Assembly: GCA_010093605.1 (NCBI GenBank) | Contig: MU004199.1 | Span: 813,609-877,608, forward strand | Origin: Lophium mytilinum | Lineage: Eukaryota > Ascomycota > Dothideomycetes > Mytilinidiales > Mytilinidiaceae | DNA length: 64,000 nt | Direction: 5' to 3' | Shown here: in pieces, positions 42,375 through 52,191 of the stretch | Numbering within the stretch: the first letter of the stretch is position 1 | Layout: each line of letters opens with the position of its first letter | Made by a program: the position numbers and the translations under genes | The notes under the pieces: model-generated | Database searches by the model: none | What the model was told of the DNA's origin: nothing | The model's input: the letters and a program-made list of their open reading frames with translations, nothing else

Positions 42375-45240
42375 GGTAGCGATTTCTTAGTTCTTTCTTG
42401 TCCTCCTGTTATCGAGTATTAGCTATTGCTGGTATTGCTACAGACTATGATGTCCAGATGCTATTAAAGTAGGGTAGCAAGGAAATCGAGATAGCTTACG
42501 AATAAGGTAATGCGCAGTAGGCCTGCTTAAAGATACACAGCGGTAAGCTGTAGTGGAAAAGCTAATATAGGGGCTAACGATTCAGAATGAAGTGGCTACC
42601 TAGAGGTGCGTTGGTATAGCTTTATTGTCACAGTATTTTGACCTCGGGTGAACATTCTGATTTAGATGACAGCGAAAAACAATAGATGATACACCGTGAG
42701 CGGAGAACCTTGTCATGTGATATTTATACCGAAGACCATCCGTTTTTCTGGCCTCAGATTCGGACCTACCTAAAAGACAAATTCCGATGTTGTCCCTAGT
42801 TTGTTTCCCCGGATTGATTCACGCGGGGTCATTTGCGGAGGTCGTGGGTTAGTCCAGGGGTTTCTCGATGCCATTCCAATATGTCTAGCTCTTTTCTCCA
42901 CGCTCTTGATCTACATTTTCATTAGACCGCTGGCAATATGAGCACTTCTGGTAATTATTTTCCACGGCCTTAGTTTACGAGATCGCGTATATAACATTAT
43001 TAGATGCGATTATCGGACCTATCTCATGGTGTCTCACTATTATATGTTCCGGTGCAGGCGATTATAAGCTCGCTCATAGACTAGAGGCCTTACACGGTAC
43101 CAGCCAAGCAAGCATCATCTACTTGGATGCTACTCTCTGGCACTAGACACCGCTCTCCGGAGGTTCTTCACCATGCGGCCGGTGGGACAGGAGCTTCCAA
43201 AAGTCAGCCCAGAATCAAGGGCGTCGAGTTTAGTACCCACTGCATCAAGCTGTACATCGTACTCGAAGCTTCGGAAGAATCCAGGGACATCCTAAACGAT
43301 ATCAAAACAGTGTACGCATCCTATTTCAGAACAGCTTTGAGCTGTAGAGCATGAGCTTTACCGATGATCTTGTTCAGAGGATCCCCTTTTGAGCTCCGAC
43401 GATGGAGTTGCTCCGAATGCTCTGGAGGTGCCTTAAATCAGTTAGCGCTGCGCCGGCCACGATGTGTCCTACTGCTGAGCTCGGAGTGAGAGGTATAATG
43501 GGGATGATGGCGTTTGAAACACCGCGGCTCGTCGAAATTGCTGGTATCTCCATATCGACCTTGCACTTACTCTGGAACTTCGGACAAATCTTACATTTGG
43601 TAAGCACAAGACTGAGATCCAATGTCTAATGCACCACACCCCTAGATGTCACATCGGGAAAAGATTACATCCCAATACTCTGGAGGGAAAGTGCTTCAAA
43701 GCCTGTTTCGCAGCGCTCAGCCTTTCACATCGAGGACGGATGATTATCAGCCCTTCGGGGGTGCCCCAAACGTGTTTCCATCGGTCCCAAACCTATGCGC
43801 TGTAATGCTAGTTCTTGGAGCTACCTCGTCAACATCTAAGGCCTATTTTACAAGCGTTCCGACTCCGACACTAGGGTGCGACTTTGCCAACGGGTTCAAG
43901 GATGTGCCACGGTGGTGTTCTATAGCAAACCCATTAGCCCGTTAAGCCGAAACCCCATCAACGTGAAAACATCATTAGCTCTGAAGCCAATCTCACCCGA
44001 ACCTAATTCACGGTATTCTGATTTCGGCTTCAAGCCAAGTCTCTCCTACAGGGTTGGAGGACCTCAGACGGTGCTGTACGTGTGGTAAATCTCAAAGATC
44101 GTCACGCAGATTTCATATGCATTTCACCATAGCGACTGGTGCCTAATTAACGGCCCGCGAACTTTGAGGTCATGATACAACTTTTCGGAGTAGACTGGGG
44201 AGCCTTTGAAGGTGCTTTGTAAGTATTGTAGGATATTGTTGAGTGTGTTCGGGAGTGCTTTGAAGTGTACGAGAGTGGACAGAGAAAGATGGTAGAAAGA
44301 CATAGGTAGAGGGAAGAAGGTCTCACTGGCGCTAGCTGCGAGTGAGAGCTGCTGATATGCCCCAGTGCGGGAACATAGTTGAGGGACGTGGGATGGAGGA
44401 AAAAGAGAGAGGCTGAGTCGGGTGGAGGTGTCCGAGTGGGTCTCGTGTTTATGCAGCGCGGCGGTAGCCGATTTGCGAATTGAACTGCTTGGGATGGAGC
44501 TATTCGTTATACTATACAGGTAGCATACAGGACCTCGATGGACGGCATGGAAACGTGGCTAGTGAATGTACGTCTCCTCCCCGAATTCCAGCAAAGTACG
44601 GCGCACTTTCTATGGAGCTTCCGATTAGAGGGATCGCCCGGATGGGCACATACTCGCCATAAACTCCCAGTCGTAGGTAGGAGCTCTAGGATATCTACAA
44701 GATGTACAACTCGGATAGAGAATTCTCATCATCAACCCTCACTATTACACATCCTAGGTACACCGTCTCCTGTCAGAAGGTGCTCCCGGAGGCACATCAG
44801 TCTCGTGAGCAAAGGACCAGGGACTTTTGCTGTGTCTTTGCACACCCACAATACCTGACGCAAATCACAGTCAGGCGACGAACATGGTCATCGATAGTGG
44901 TTGGATTAAGCTGCATCCAGCAATGTTCAGCTGCATTCTGTGGTGCAGAATGAAAGGTGGAAGACGAGGGATATGATGCGAGAGGGAGTCATGTCCCTAT
45001 CGCTTCTCCGGAGGCATTTCCAGGATATACCGAACTATGAAGTCAGACGAAAGAGGTAATTGGGCACTGAAAGAAGAATGTATGTAGACTAAGAAGAAAA
45101 AAGACGGTTTTTCAATTCTTGTGGTAGACAAAAGAGTGTAGTCTTCAAGCCTAATAACAATACCCCCAGATCCAATTCTGGTTATACATCTGGGTGGCTT
45201 CTCTTGGAATCAGACTCGTCTGCAAGATCTTTGTGCAGCT
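42375..45240. other. Gene-poor region, 2.9 kb
   Basis: Short ORFs on both strands (for example 43127-43354, 43646-43945, 44538-44858), none with recognisable features or convincing exon joints. I see no long repeat. Confidence 0.4.
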
Positions 45241-46254
45241 TCATGATGAGGTTTGTCCCTCAATATCAGCCTCCGTATCCGAACCGACTGCGTCTTCGTC
45301 ACCGCTGGCTGTGGTTATCTGTCGATGTTGTACTTGCGGTATTGTCAGTATGACAGTGCTCGAGTTTCGCAGTCTAATTAAAATTGCAGCTGCTGAATAT
45401 ATAACTGACTCTTCTTCGGAGTCATCGCCGCGTACGGGAAGTGCTGGTGGGGGTGATTGGGTGCTTAATTCCGTGCTTGCGTTATGGTATGAGGATCCTA
45501 TGGGTGCCGCCGAAACCGCGGGAGTATCGGCACGCCCAAGAAAACTTTCGGTAGTGTGTCTATTTAATGTTGTGGAGACGTTCGTGATCTGATTGCGGTC
45601 TTCGGGTTGCCGCTCCTCTAGATGTTGCCCGCCAGATAAGATCGCGCGCTTCCCGGGACTGCTAGCACTATCTAGCCTGATGCGGCTCGATGGAGATGTG
45701 CTCGTTTCTGTAGTAGTCATCGCGGCGTGAGTCGTTCCGGGCACGGAGGCCGCCCCTGCTTGGGATGATTGAGGTTGTTCTAACATAAACCCTATCTGAG
45801 GGGCATTGGGACTTTCTTCAAGGAGAGCGCGGACTTCATCGTGGGTGAAACGTCGCTTTATCAACGTTTCCAAAGTAATGAGCCTGAGAGTGCCGGTGGG
45901 GTGTTGTATCCCGACATGGATGGCGACGCCACGATAACCCTTCAGAAACCGAAACGCAGGTCTCGTCTTGGAAACATTGCGTGCGTTGGCGCCGCACACC
46001 GGGCAATGGAGTTCCACAAATTGTTCTGACATCGGTTCTTTGATGACCGTAGGGAATCTCTTCAACACCTCATCGAGCGGCGTTGTTGGAATTACGGTGT
46101 CTGCAAACCGACTCGGGTCAGGAATCCTGGCTGAGGCGGTACTGCTAGATGGAGCAAGATTTGGGGCCGAGACAGGAAAAGGGACGCTCGAGTTTTGCGC
46201 AATGTCGGTCGAATGTACCGCTGGAGCGCCGGTAGAGCGCGAAGTGTCGGGCAT
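45241..46254 (-). CDS. Paralogue A, C2H2-like Cys/His protein, second-exon part (337 aa)
   Basis: ATG-initiated open frame of 337 aa. The central segment aligns with the paralogue at 48629-49709: RFPTVIKEPMSEQFVELHCP against EWPTVIELSDGTFAEIGCP. A shared Cys/His set follows, C-x2-C, about 25 residues containing FRFLKGYRGVAIH, then H-x4-H. This spacing is C2H2-like but longer than a classical finger. The C-terminus is Ser/Thr-rich and ends acidic (GDEDAVGSDTEADIEG). In the paralogue this part is joined to an upstream helical exon. Here the corresponding exon (46285-46572) has lost its start codon and its donor, so the locus either makes a shorter protein from 46254 or is decaying. Confidence 0.6.
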   Translation of the reverse strand: MPDTSRSTGAPAVHSTDIAQNSSVPFPVSAPNLAPSSSTASARIPDPSRFADTVIPTTPLDEVLKRFPTVIKEPMSEQFVELHCPVCGANARNVSKTRPAFRFLKGYRGVAIHVGIQHPTGTLRLITLETLIKRRFTHDEVRALLEESPNAPQIGFMLEQPQSSQAGAASVPGTTHAAMTTTETSTSPSSRIRLDSASSPGKRAILSGGQHLEERQPEDRNQITNVSTTLNRHTTESFLGRADTPAVSAAPIGSSYHNASTELSTQSPPPALPVRGDDSEEESVIYSAAAILIRLRNSSTVILTIPQVQHRQITTASGDEDAVGSDTEADIEGQTSS

Positions 46255-46284
46255 CAGGGGCTCTATGAAATCATCCTAATCTAG

Positions 46285-46572
46285 TCAGCATGTGCTATGA
46301 GTTTGAGGGAATCGATGGTCCGGCGGCTGATTGGAACTGAGAAATCGAGCTGCGGCAAGATCGAGGAATACTTGGCGACCTTCCCGACGCTTTTGGGTGT
46401 AACATACGGCTTGGTCTTGAGTGATGTCGGCCTGAGTCATAATGTCGGCGTCTCCACTATCCAGATAGCACAAGGCCTGGTCGCTGAGAAGGTCCTGCTC
46501 CTTATCGAGGTCTTCGTTCTGGCGCGGCCGGAAACTCTCCGCTACTTGCAAAACCTTCTTATAGCGACTTAT
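46285..46572 (-). pseudogene. Relict first exon of paralogue A
   Basis: The minus-strand frame matches the first exon of the intact paralogue and of the 48.3 kb fragment: SRYKKVLQVAESFRPRQ at the start, and YTQKRREGRQVFLDLAAARF at the end against WAQKRDAARKRFVDMALYRF. Where the fragment at 48361 has GTAGCC-ATG, this copy has GTAGCC-ATA (46572-46570). Where the intact gene has the donor GTAAGT directly after the RF codons, this copy has CTCAGT, and the frame runs to TGA at 46285. So both the start and the splice donor look lost. Confidence 0.65.
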
Positions 46573-46816
46573 GGCTACGTTTGATGAAGTATAGCGTATG
46601 TTGATGGAGTAGAAGTTGTAAAACTGGGGTTGGGGGGAAAGATGATGATGGCGAGACCATAGCCATAAGGAAGTGAGGTAGTATGCATGGTGAGATGTGC
46701 CTGCCGTAGGTATTCTTCGCTGCTCCTCCCCGAAGCTCACCGTTGTAACGACTACCTAAGTATCCAAGTCCCATACTGCTCTTTAAGAGATTGAGGAAGT
46801 GACCGCCTGGCTAATA

Positions 46817-46920
46817 CAGTCCTGGGCGGTTGAAGGCGCGGGCTTGGGAATGAAGCTGACACTGTTGTGCCCCTCTGACTGGCTGTTGGCTTGATTCAAG
46901 GGCAGTCAGTTGGATGAATT
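46817..46920. mobile_element. Decayed, truncated MITE family A copy
   Basis: Begins CAGTCCTGGGCGGTTGAAGG just after a TA. The interior (ACACTGTTGTGCCCCTCTGA, then CAAGGGCAGTCAG) matches the left half of family A with many differences. No right terminus was found before the complete copy at 47040. Confidence 0.5.
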
Positions 46921-47039
46921 CGTGCCAAGAATCAAGATCTAGGATACATACGCTATTTTCGTTGGGACTGCTAATGTACATTAGCTGTTCATTTTCTATT
47001 TTCGTGAGGGTAACTAGGAATGTCTTCTCCGCCTTCATA

Positions 47040-47259
47040 CAGTCCTGGGCCACAAGTCTGGGCACACGGACTCAGCTCCAACTTGACCTCTCAGCACTAC
47101 TGTTGGGGGCAGCCTGGCTGCTGAGCAGGCAATAAGTCAAGAGGCAGTCTAGTATGCTCTACTTGAAGTTTCACATTGCCCTTGAGTCTTCGAAACCCTA
47201 CCTACGGGGGACCCCAAGCAGTGGCGCACCGGTGTGCCCAGACTTGTCGCCTGTCACTG
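47040..47259. mobile_element. MITE family A, copy 3 (TA-flanked)
   Basis: 220 bp. The left end is CAGTCCTGGGCCACAAGTCT and the right end, in reverse complement, CAGTGACAGGCGACAAGTCT, both continuing GGGCACAC. TA occurs at 47038-47039 and 47260-47261. Close to copy 2 in sequence and orientation. Confidence 0.9.
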
Positions 47260-47261
47260 TA

Positions 47262-48275
47262 TGAACGCTGGCTTCTAAATGAATCTCAGCATCGTTTCAT
47301 GGGGTCGCGTCGTTATAGTCATCGTTGTTATCTATTGCTACGTTCGAATGTTGTGGATCGTCGCTATTCTCTGATTCAATGTTAGCTGCTGCCTGCGTTG
47401 GAGTCAAAGCAGACCCACATACATCACGTAATTAGACACCGGGAATATATATGGCCCTTTGGTAGGGGAGGCTTACGGCATGTAAGCCGCATTCGGCGAG
47501 ACATTAAATGAAATCTAGTATCGGTATTATCTTGGAATTTCGGGATCTTGATAAATCCATTCGGGCGAGGAGGGAAATGTAAGCACCATTTTGGAGAGAA
47601 AGAAAGTAACCGTGAGGATATACATGAAAGCTAGAGCGACGAAGGAACAGAAGCTGAGAGTCGCGACAACGAGGAAGTCTTTCTAGACTACAAGAGTATC
47701 CATTTCAACGCCTGCTGCATAGAAAGTCATTTCGATCGCCCTTTTAAGGCTGTAGCTGTCTCCTCCAGATTCCCCGATACGTCGAATAGGAAATACATTG
47801 CGGGCTTCCGCGATCGACAAGGGCGTCCCGCGCCTTGTTAAGACGAGCTACTGCCGGAGGTCCTTGACCGCAGGGATTTTCCCGTTCAGCCATGATTACT
47901 TCAGGATCCCACTAAGAGCGACAAACTGTATTTCAAAGGCGACATCATGGCCATGAAGACAAATATGGATATAACGAAAAACTTAAAGGTGAGAGTAAAC
48001 GGAATAGTAGAATACGGCATTGCAAAATATGCGGTTGCGAGCGCGAAAGGGTAAGGATAAAGTACCTGGAAATAGTCAATATTGCCGGGATAAAGTCAGA
48101 AGTTCGGGTTGGCATACTAGAGCGGTAAACTCTGAAGTGGCCCCGGCGAATTGGGATGCTCTGCTGCTTTCGATTGTGTGAGTCAATTGAAGCTACGCGA
48201 ATAAGTTGTGTCAGGAACGTTGGTATACACAGCAATATGTTGCTGCAGAAGAGTAACATAATGTAACGAACTTAC
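47262..48275. other. Intergenic region, 1 kb
   Basis: No gene supported. The minus-strand ORF at 47945-48259 lies directly downstream of the paralogue C fragment but does not resemble the rest of that family. Confidence 0.35.
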
Positions 48276-48361
48276 AGCTTTGCCTGCTCCTTACGATAAT
48301 ATTCGGGTTGTTGCGCCCGGAGACTATCTGCTACTTGCGACACCTTCCTGGAGCGATCCAT
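48276..48361 (-). pseudogene. Paralogue C, 5' fragment of the same family
   Basis: Starts ATG at 48361 and reads MDRSRKVSQVADSLRAQQPE then YYRKEQAK, aligning with the first-exon start of paralogue A (SRYKKVLQVAESFRPRQ). It ends at a good donor (CT/GTAAGT). The rest of the family's first exon and its Cys/His part are not found downstream, so this looks like a truncated copy. Confidence 0.5.
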
Positions 48362-48482
48362 GGCTACTTTGATGGAGGTCACAGTATGCTGCTGAAGTAG
48401 CGGCTCTACGAGCTGTAGAGCACGGAAAAGTTTTAGATATCGAGTTCATTGATCAAGCTTTTACTTCCCCGAATCATTCCCT

Positions 48483-48569
48483 TCCCAAGATGTTTTCAAC
48501 GGCTCCAGAACTCCACCGAATCAAACCTTTCCCAAGATGTTCTTAAAGGCTCCAGAACTCCACCGAATC
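48483..48569. repeat. Tandem duplication of a 40 bp segment
   Basis: Two copies (48483-48522 and 48530-48569) start TCCCAAGATGTT and end GGCTCCAGAACTCCACCGAA-TC, with five differences. The period is 47 bp. Located in the 3' flank of paralogue B. Confidence 0.8.
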
Positions 48570-48628
48570 CACCAAATCACCCCAGTTCCCAGAAATAGAC
48601 CGAAAGATGCAGCCGGGTCCCTTCGAAC

Positions 48629-49709
48629 CTAGAAGTACTTCCTTGGTTCTGACTTGGTCCAAGACATGATGTCGTCACGGTAGTTCTTGATATCCCGTTC
48701 CAACCACATCTTGTCGTTTTGGGTGTCCGTTCCCATTTCATCTTCCTTGTGGTGCTTCATCAAGAGATTGACGCGCTTGGGGGGTGCAGGTCGCTTCTTG
48801 CGACCAGATGATCCCGGACGAGGAGGGGCGGAGGTAGGCAGAGCATCCAGCATGTCTTTAGATCCCTGGTTGTGTGGCGAGAGGATGCTAGATCCCGCCG
48901 AGTCCGAGCGGCCGAGCTTATCAAACTCCTGGGAGAAGGGTTCGATGTCGCCAGCCGAGAAGGGAGGAAGCTGGGAACCGGTCCCCTCAGAAGGAAGCAA
49001 GCAGGGAATCTTCTCAATCTTTGGAGCACCCGGGGCATTGAAGTTGAGTGCGACTATTTCGACCGGGGTGAGTTGGCGGAGAGTCATCTGTTTGATTGCT
49101 GCTGTGTCCCTGTTGGGATTGGATCCATGACTGCTGAACATGTGGTTGGAGATTCCGTGGATGCCTTTGAGGTATTTGAGAGCCCCAGTTTGTGGATCTG
49201 CGATGGCATTGCCCTTGCAGTGCGGGCAGCCGATCTCTGCAAAGGTGCCGTCGGACAGTTCGATAACCGTTGGCCATTCCTGTGAGTTATGCTTGACGAT
49301 GACGCCGCCTGGGGCCGGGGCAACCGTGACGTTGGGTGGGACGGGGACGTTGAGGGCGTTGGGAGTAGGAGCAAGGTCTGGGACACTGGGAATAAGGACC
49401 TGCACGTATTTCTCCTTCATGAGTTAGCGCGGGGCATGAGAGGATCGTAAGGTGTGGTGCCATAGGTGAACTTACGAAGCGATAGAGAGCCATGTCGACG
49501 AAGCGTTTGCGGGCCGCATCGCGCTTCTGTGCCCATGATGCCGCTTTCTCAGGAGTGGTGTAGCCTTGGATAATCGTGTCCGCTCCTCCGCCTTCTTCCA
49601 TGTACGCTTCTGCCGCGTCTGACCAGATTCGGGCCTCCACTATGTCATGCTCATGCTGCCAGTCACGAAGATACTGGAAAGCATTCCGAGCGTGCTTGTA
49701 TCGGCCCAT
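48629..49709 (-). CDS. Paralogue B, intact C2H2-like Cys/His protein, 339 aa
   Basis: Exons 49709-49476 and 49414-48629, intron of 61 bp, one frame. Exon 1 (78 aa) is helical: MGRYKHARNAFQYLRDWQHE, then YMEEGGGADTI and WAQKRDAARKRFVDMALYRF. Exon 2 carries a Pro-rich linker and the Cys/His set C141-x2-C144, 24 residues with LKYLKGIHGISN, H169-x4-H174. A Ser/Pro-rich basic region (SGRKKRPAPPKRVNLLMKHH) follows. The conserved Cys/His spacing suggests a zinc-binding module, and the basic stretch may be a nuclear signal. Both are inference. The start was chosen over an upstream TTG. The family is unknown to me. Two damaged relatives lie within 3.5 kb on the same strand, so the family has expanded locally. 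Confidence 0.75.
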
Positions 49710-50924
49710 ATTGAACGTGAGGCCGTGCGATGGTGGTGAAGGATTGAATTGGGCAGCTTTCTGGAGGGCGATTGAAGATGATAGGAGGATGATAGGAGGA
49801 TGGGTGGAGGAGGGCGGGTTGGAGGCGGGCAATTGAAGCTTTAGTGGATGAAGGACGGAAGAAGTTAGCTGGTGACCTTATATAGGAGATTTGCGCGAGA
49901 GCTCCGCTAGGCAGTAGCCTCGTAAGGCAAGTGAGGTGAGGTGTAGTGAAAAGAAGGTGAAGCGAAAGTGAAGAGATAAAGCTGGGGAAGAGATTGTGAT
50001 GGGGAACTTATGCGTTATGCAGTGAGCCAAGATCTCGGCATAACCTGGGATAAATTAGAATGTGAGAGTAAACCAATTTTAAGAGCTTATAAACTAGAAT
50101 ATTCTGGCAGTATTCCATCTTCCAAGCGAGGTTCGCACCAAACGCTCAATCTCTGAAAAGCTCCAATGGTCGTGTGGTAACTAGACATCGTCATCTTACC
50201 ACTTTCGGTGGCCGTTGTTGACTAGTAAGCTTGCGAGTGGCTTCCCTTCTTCGAAGTTTTTGTTTTTGAGTTCGATCCCCGCTGCGAACCTTTTTCTTTT
50301 TGCACGTTTTTTTAGATCACTGAAAACTGAACGTGTACCTTACGCTGTAATACCAGGTTCTAATAAAATCGTTGCTACTTTTTCTAATCCTATAGGCTTA
50401 CCTACTAGCTGTATAAGAATAAGGTAAGTTAGAAGCCGATTCTGTGCTCCTTATATTATAAACACTAAATAGAAATAAAAGAGACTATAGAGGCTAGCAG
50501 CGTTGTATCACCGACGACATTTAGTGTTTAAAACGTTCGCGAGACCTTAAGTAGTACGCTAGGAAAATATAATACCACATGCCAAAGGAGTTGATTCCGG
50601 CTACAAGCGTTGGTGGTGCATCGATGAGGAGACGCCAATGGCGTTGAGGCATCCGACCTAAGGTGTACTTTCGCCAGTCCATGACCAACGGTACGTCATT
50701 GGGGAATGGTCAAGCTCGAGCGAAGCATTCGTGCCTCATGTGTTTGATACAGGGGAAGAGTAGAGAAGGTTCTTTTGATGAAGTGGAGAAGGCAAAGGGG
50801 GGATCCGTATCTTAGTAATAGGGCATTACAAATCAAAATTCGTCGCCAATCAGATAGCCCAGAAACGCGTCGCGTTGCCATCGTCTTCACATATCACTGC
50901 AATTGATCACGATTCCATACAAAC
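49710..50924. other. Intergenic region with an AT-rich stretch
   Basis: The promoter of paralogue B is adjacent to 49709. From about 50040 to 50600 the sequence is AT-rich with T-runs (CCTTTTTCTTTTTGCACG), consistent with old repeat DNA. A GTTCGATCCCC box at about 50268 resembles a Pol III B box but no tRNA could be folded around it. No gene supported. Confidence 0.4.
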
Positions 50925-51365
50925 ATGCCGTCTGTACCTCTCCACCTACCCGGAGCCAATTCCTCTACCCTCCCCGCCCCAAACCCTCTCCCTACCCTCC
51001 TTCAGACTCCTTCCGGCCTGGCTCTCCTAGAGCTGCAGGGCACCATCCATGCCCCCACCGCCGAAGAGTCAGTTCCTTCAGCCGACAAGTCGCTAGCAGA
51101 GATCGGAAAGCTAGTATTTCCGCTGTACTCGGAGTTGACCGGGCAAGAGGACACGAAATGGATGAAGAGGGTGTATCTATACGTGGGCAAGCACCAGAGG
51201 ATGACGGGCGAGGTCAAAAAGCTAGGGAAGCCGTTGGGAGTGCTGGCGCGGCGAAAGGCTGAAGACGACGGTGAAGAACTGGAGATACTGGAGGTAGTGA
51301 GGTACAAGATTGTGTTTTCTTCGAGACCGGAACCTGTGGGCGGGGAAGTTGATGGAGCGGCATGA
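50925..51365 (+). CDS. CTF8: Ctf8, subunit of the Ctf18-RFC clamp loader
   Basis: Single exon, 146 aa. It matches the Ctf8 family in order and length. PTLLQTPSGLALLELQGTIH comes near residue 25, KSLAEIGKLVFP in the middle, and the family core WMKRVYLYVGKHQRMTGEVK around residue 80. KKLGKPLGVL follows, and LEILEVVRYKIVFSSRPEPV is at the end. Ctf8 with Dcc1 and Ctf18 forms the alternative RFC that acts at replication forks in sister-chromatid cohesion and checkpoint signalling. Nuclear. The plus-strand ORF that overlaps the stop from 51362 is not supported. Confidence 0.9.
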   Translation: MPSVPLHLPGANSSTLPAPNPLPTLLQTPSGLALLELQGTIHAPTAEESVPSADKSLAEIGKLVFPLYSELTGQEDTKWMKRVYLYVGKHQRMTGEVKKLGKPLGVLARRKAEDDGEELEILEVVRYKIVFSSRPEPVGGEVDGAA

Positions 51366-52191
51366 TCCTCTATCTGGCAAGCTCGAGTGGTAGCAACGCG
51401 CTCTACGAACATGATTGGTTACTATGGGAAATGTCTAAAGCCCTAGAGTCATCTGAGAGACCTTGGAGACTTTCGGAAGAGGTGACAGGGCGTGGAGGCA
51501 GCGGTCAGGTATGTGAATATGTACCATGCTATCAACAACGAAAAGAAATCTCAATGCATAGTCGCAAGGCCCTCCAGCATATCAGCATGACCTCGGGCTA
51601 CGTCGCTCGTTTGCGACGAATTGCAGCCCGAGTAGACCAGGCAGGTGTTCCAGTGGCCCGAATAAATAGGTCGACACTTCCTATGCGGCCAGGTCTCAAC
51701 CTTGTGAAGAGGCTCTGTCCTACAGTGGACTGAGGCCAACATGCTCAGATCAATTCAATAGCGTAATAGTAAATGTGGCCTGCTTCATCCTCAGCCGCTG
51801 CTTATCAATACGCAACCCGCTAAGAGAGAAATGCTGCGATGGCCACTCCGCCGGAGATGGGTAGCTTTGGCGAATTATGACTGGGGTAAGATGCCAAACA
51901 CCCCACACGATGCAAGCTTTGCCAGGATCGCGGCGCGCATTCAGGTCGCCTCTTTGGAATTCGTCGACAAGGGAGGACTCTGACCACAAAAGCGCCCAAT
52001 CATGGGTGCAGGTTGATACCTGTCGACATTCAGCCACCGTGAGGAGTGCATACTTGCTGATAGCCTTGACCGATACGTCCGTGAAGGCCAGCCGCAATTT
52101 TCCGCCCCCATGATCATCTCACACTCAAAAGTCGGGGACTTTCTTCAATGGCTTTTCCCTGCTTACACTAATGCCACCATGAAACTTCAGT
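51366..52191. other. Intergenic region
   Basis: 826 bp between two plus-strand genes. ORFs on both strands are short, overlap each other and lack features (the longest minus-strand one opens at TTG). It should contain the promoter of the large gene at 52192. Confidence 0.4.

Noticed and set aside
46811-47065. 84-codon minus-strand ORF spanning the DNA between two MITE copies
   Set aside because: Both ends lie inside MITE sequence and the frame upstream of copy 3 meets a TGA after about 14 codons, so it is not supported as a gene.
50150-50295. Pol III-like A box (TGGTCGTGTGG), B box (GTTCGATCCCC) and a following T-run resembling a tRNA or tRNA-derived SINE
   Set aside because: No acceptor stem pairs across the ends and the D/anticodon arms do not fold. 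The boxes are too far apart for a normal tRNA. Could be chance in AT-rich DNA.
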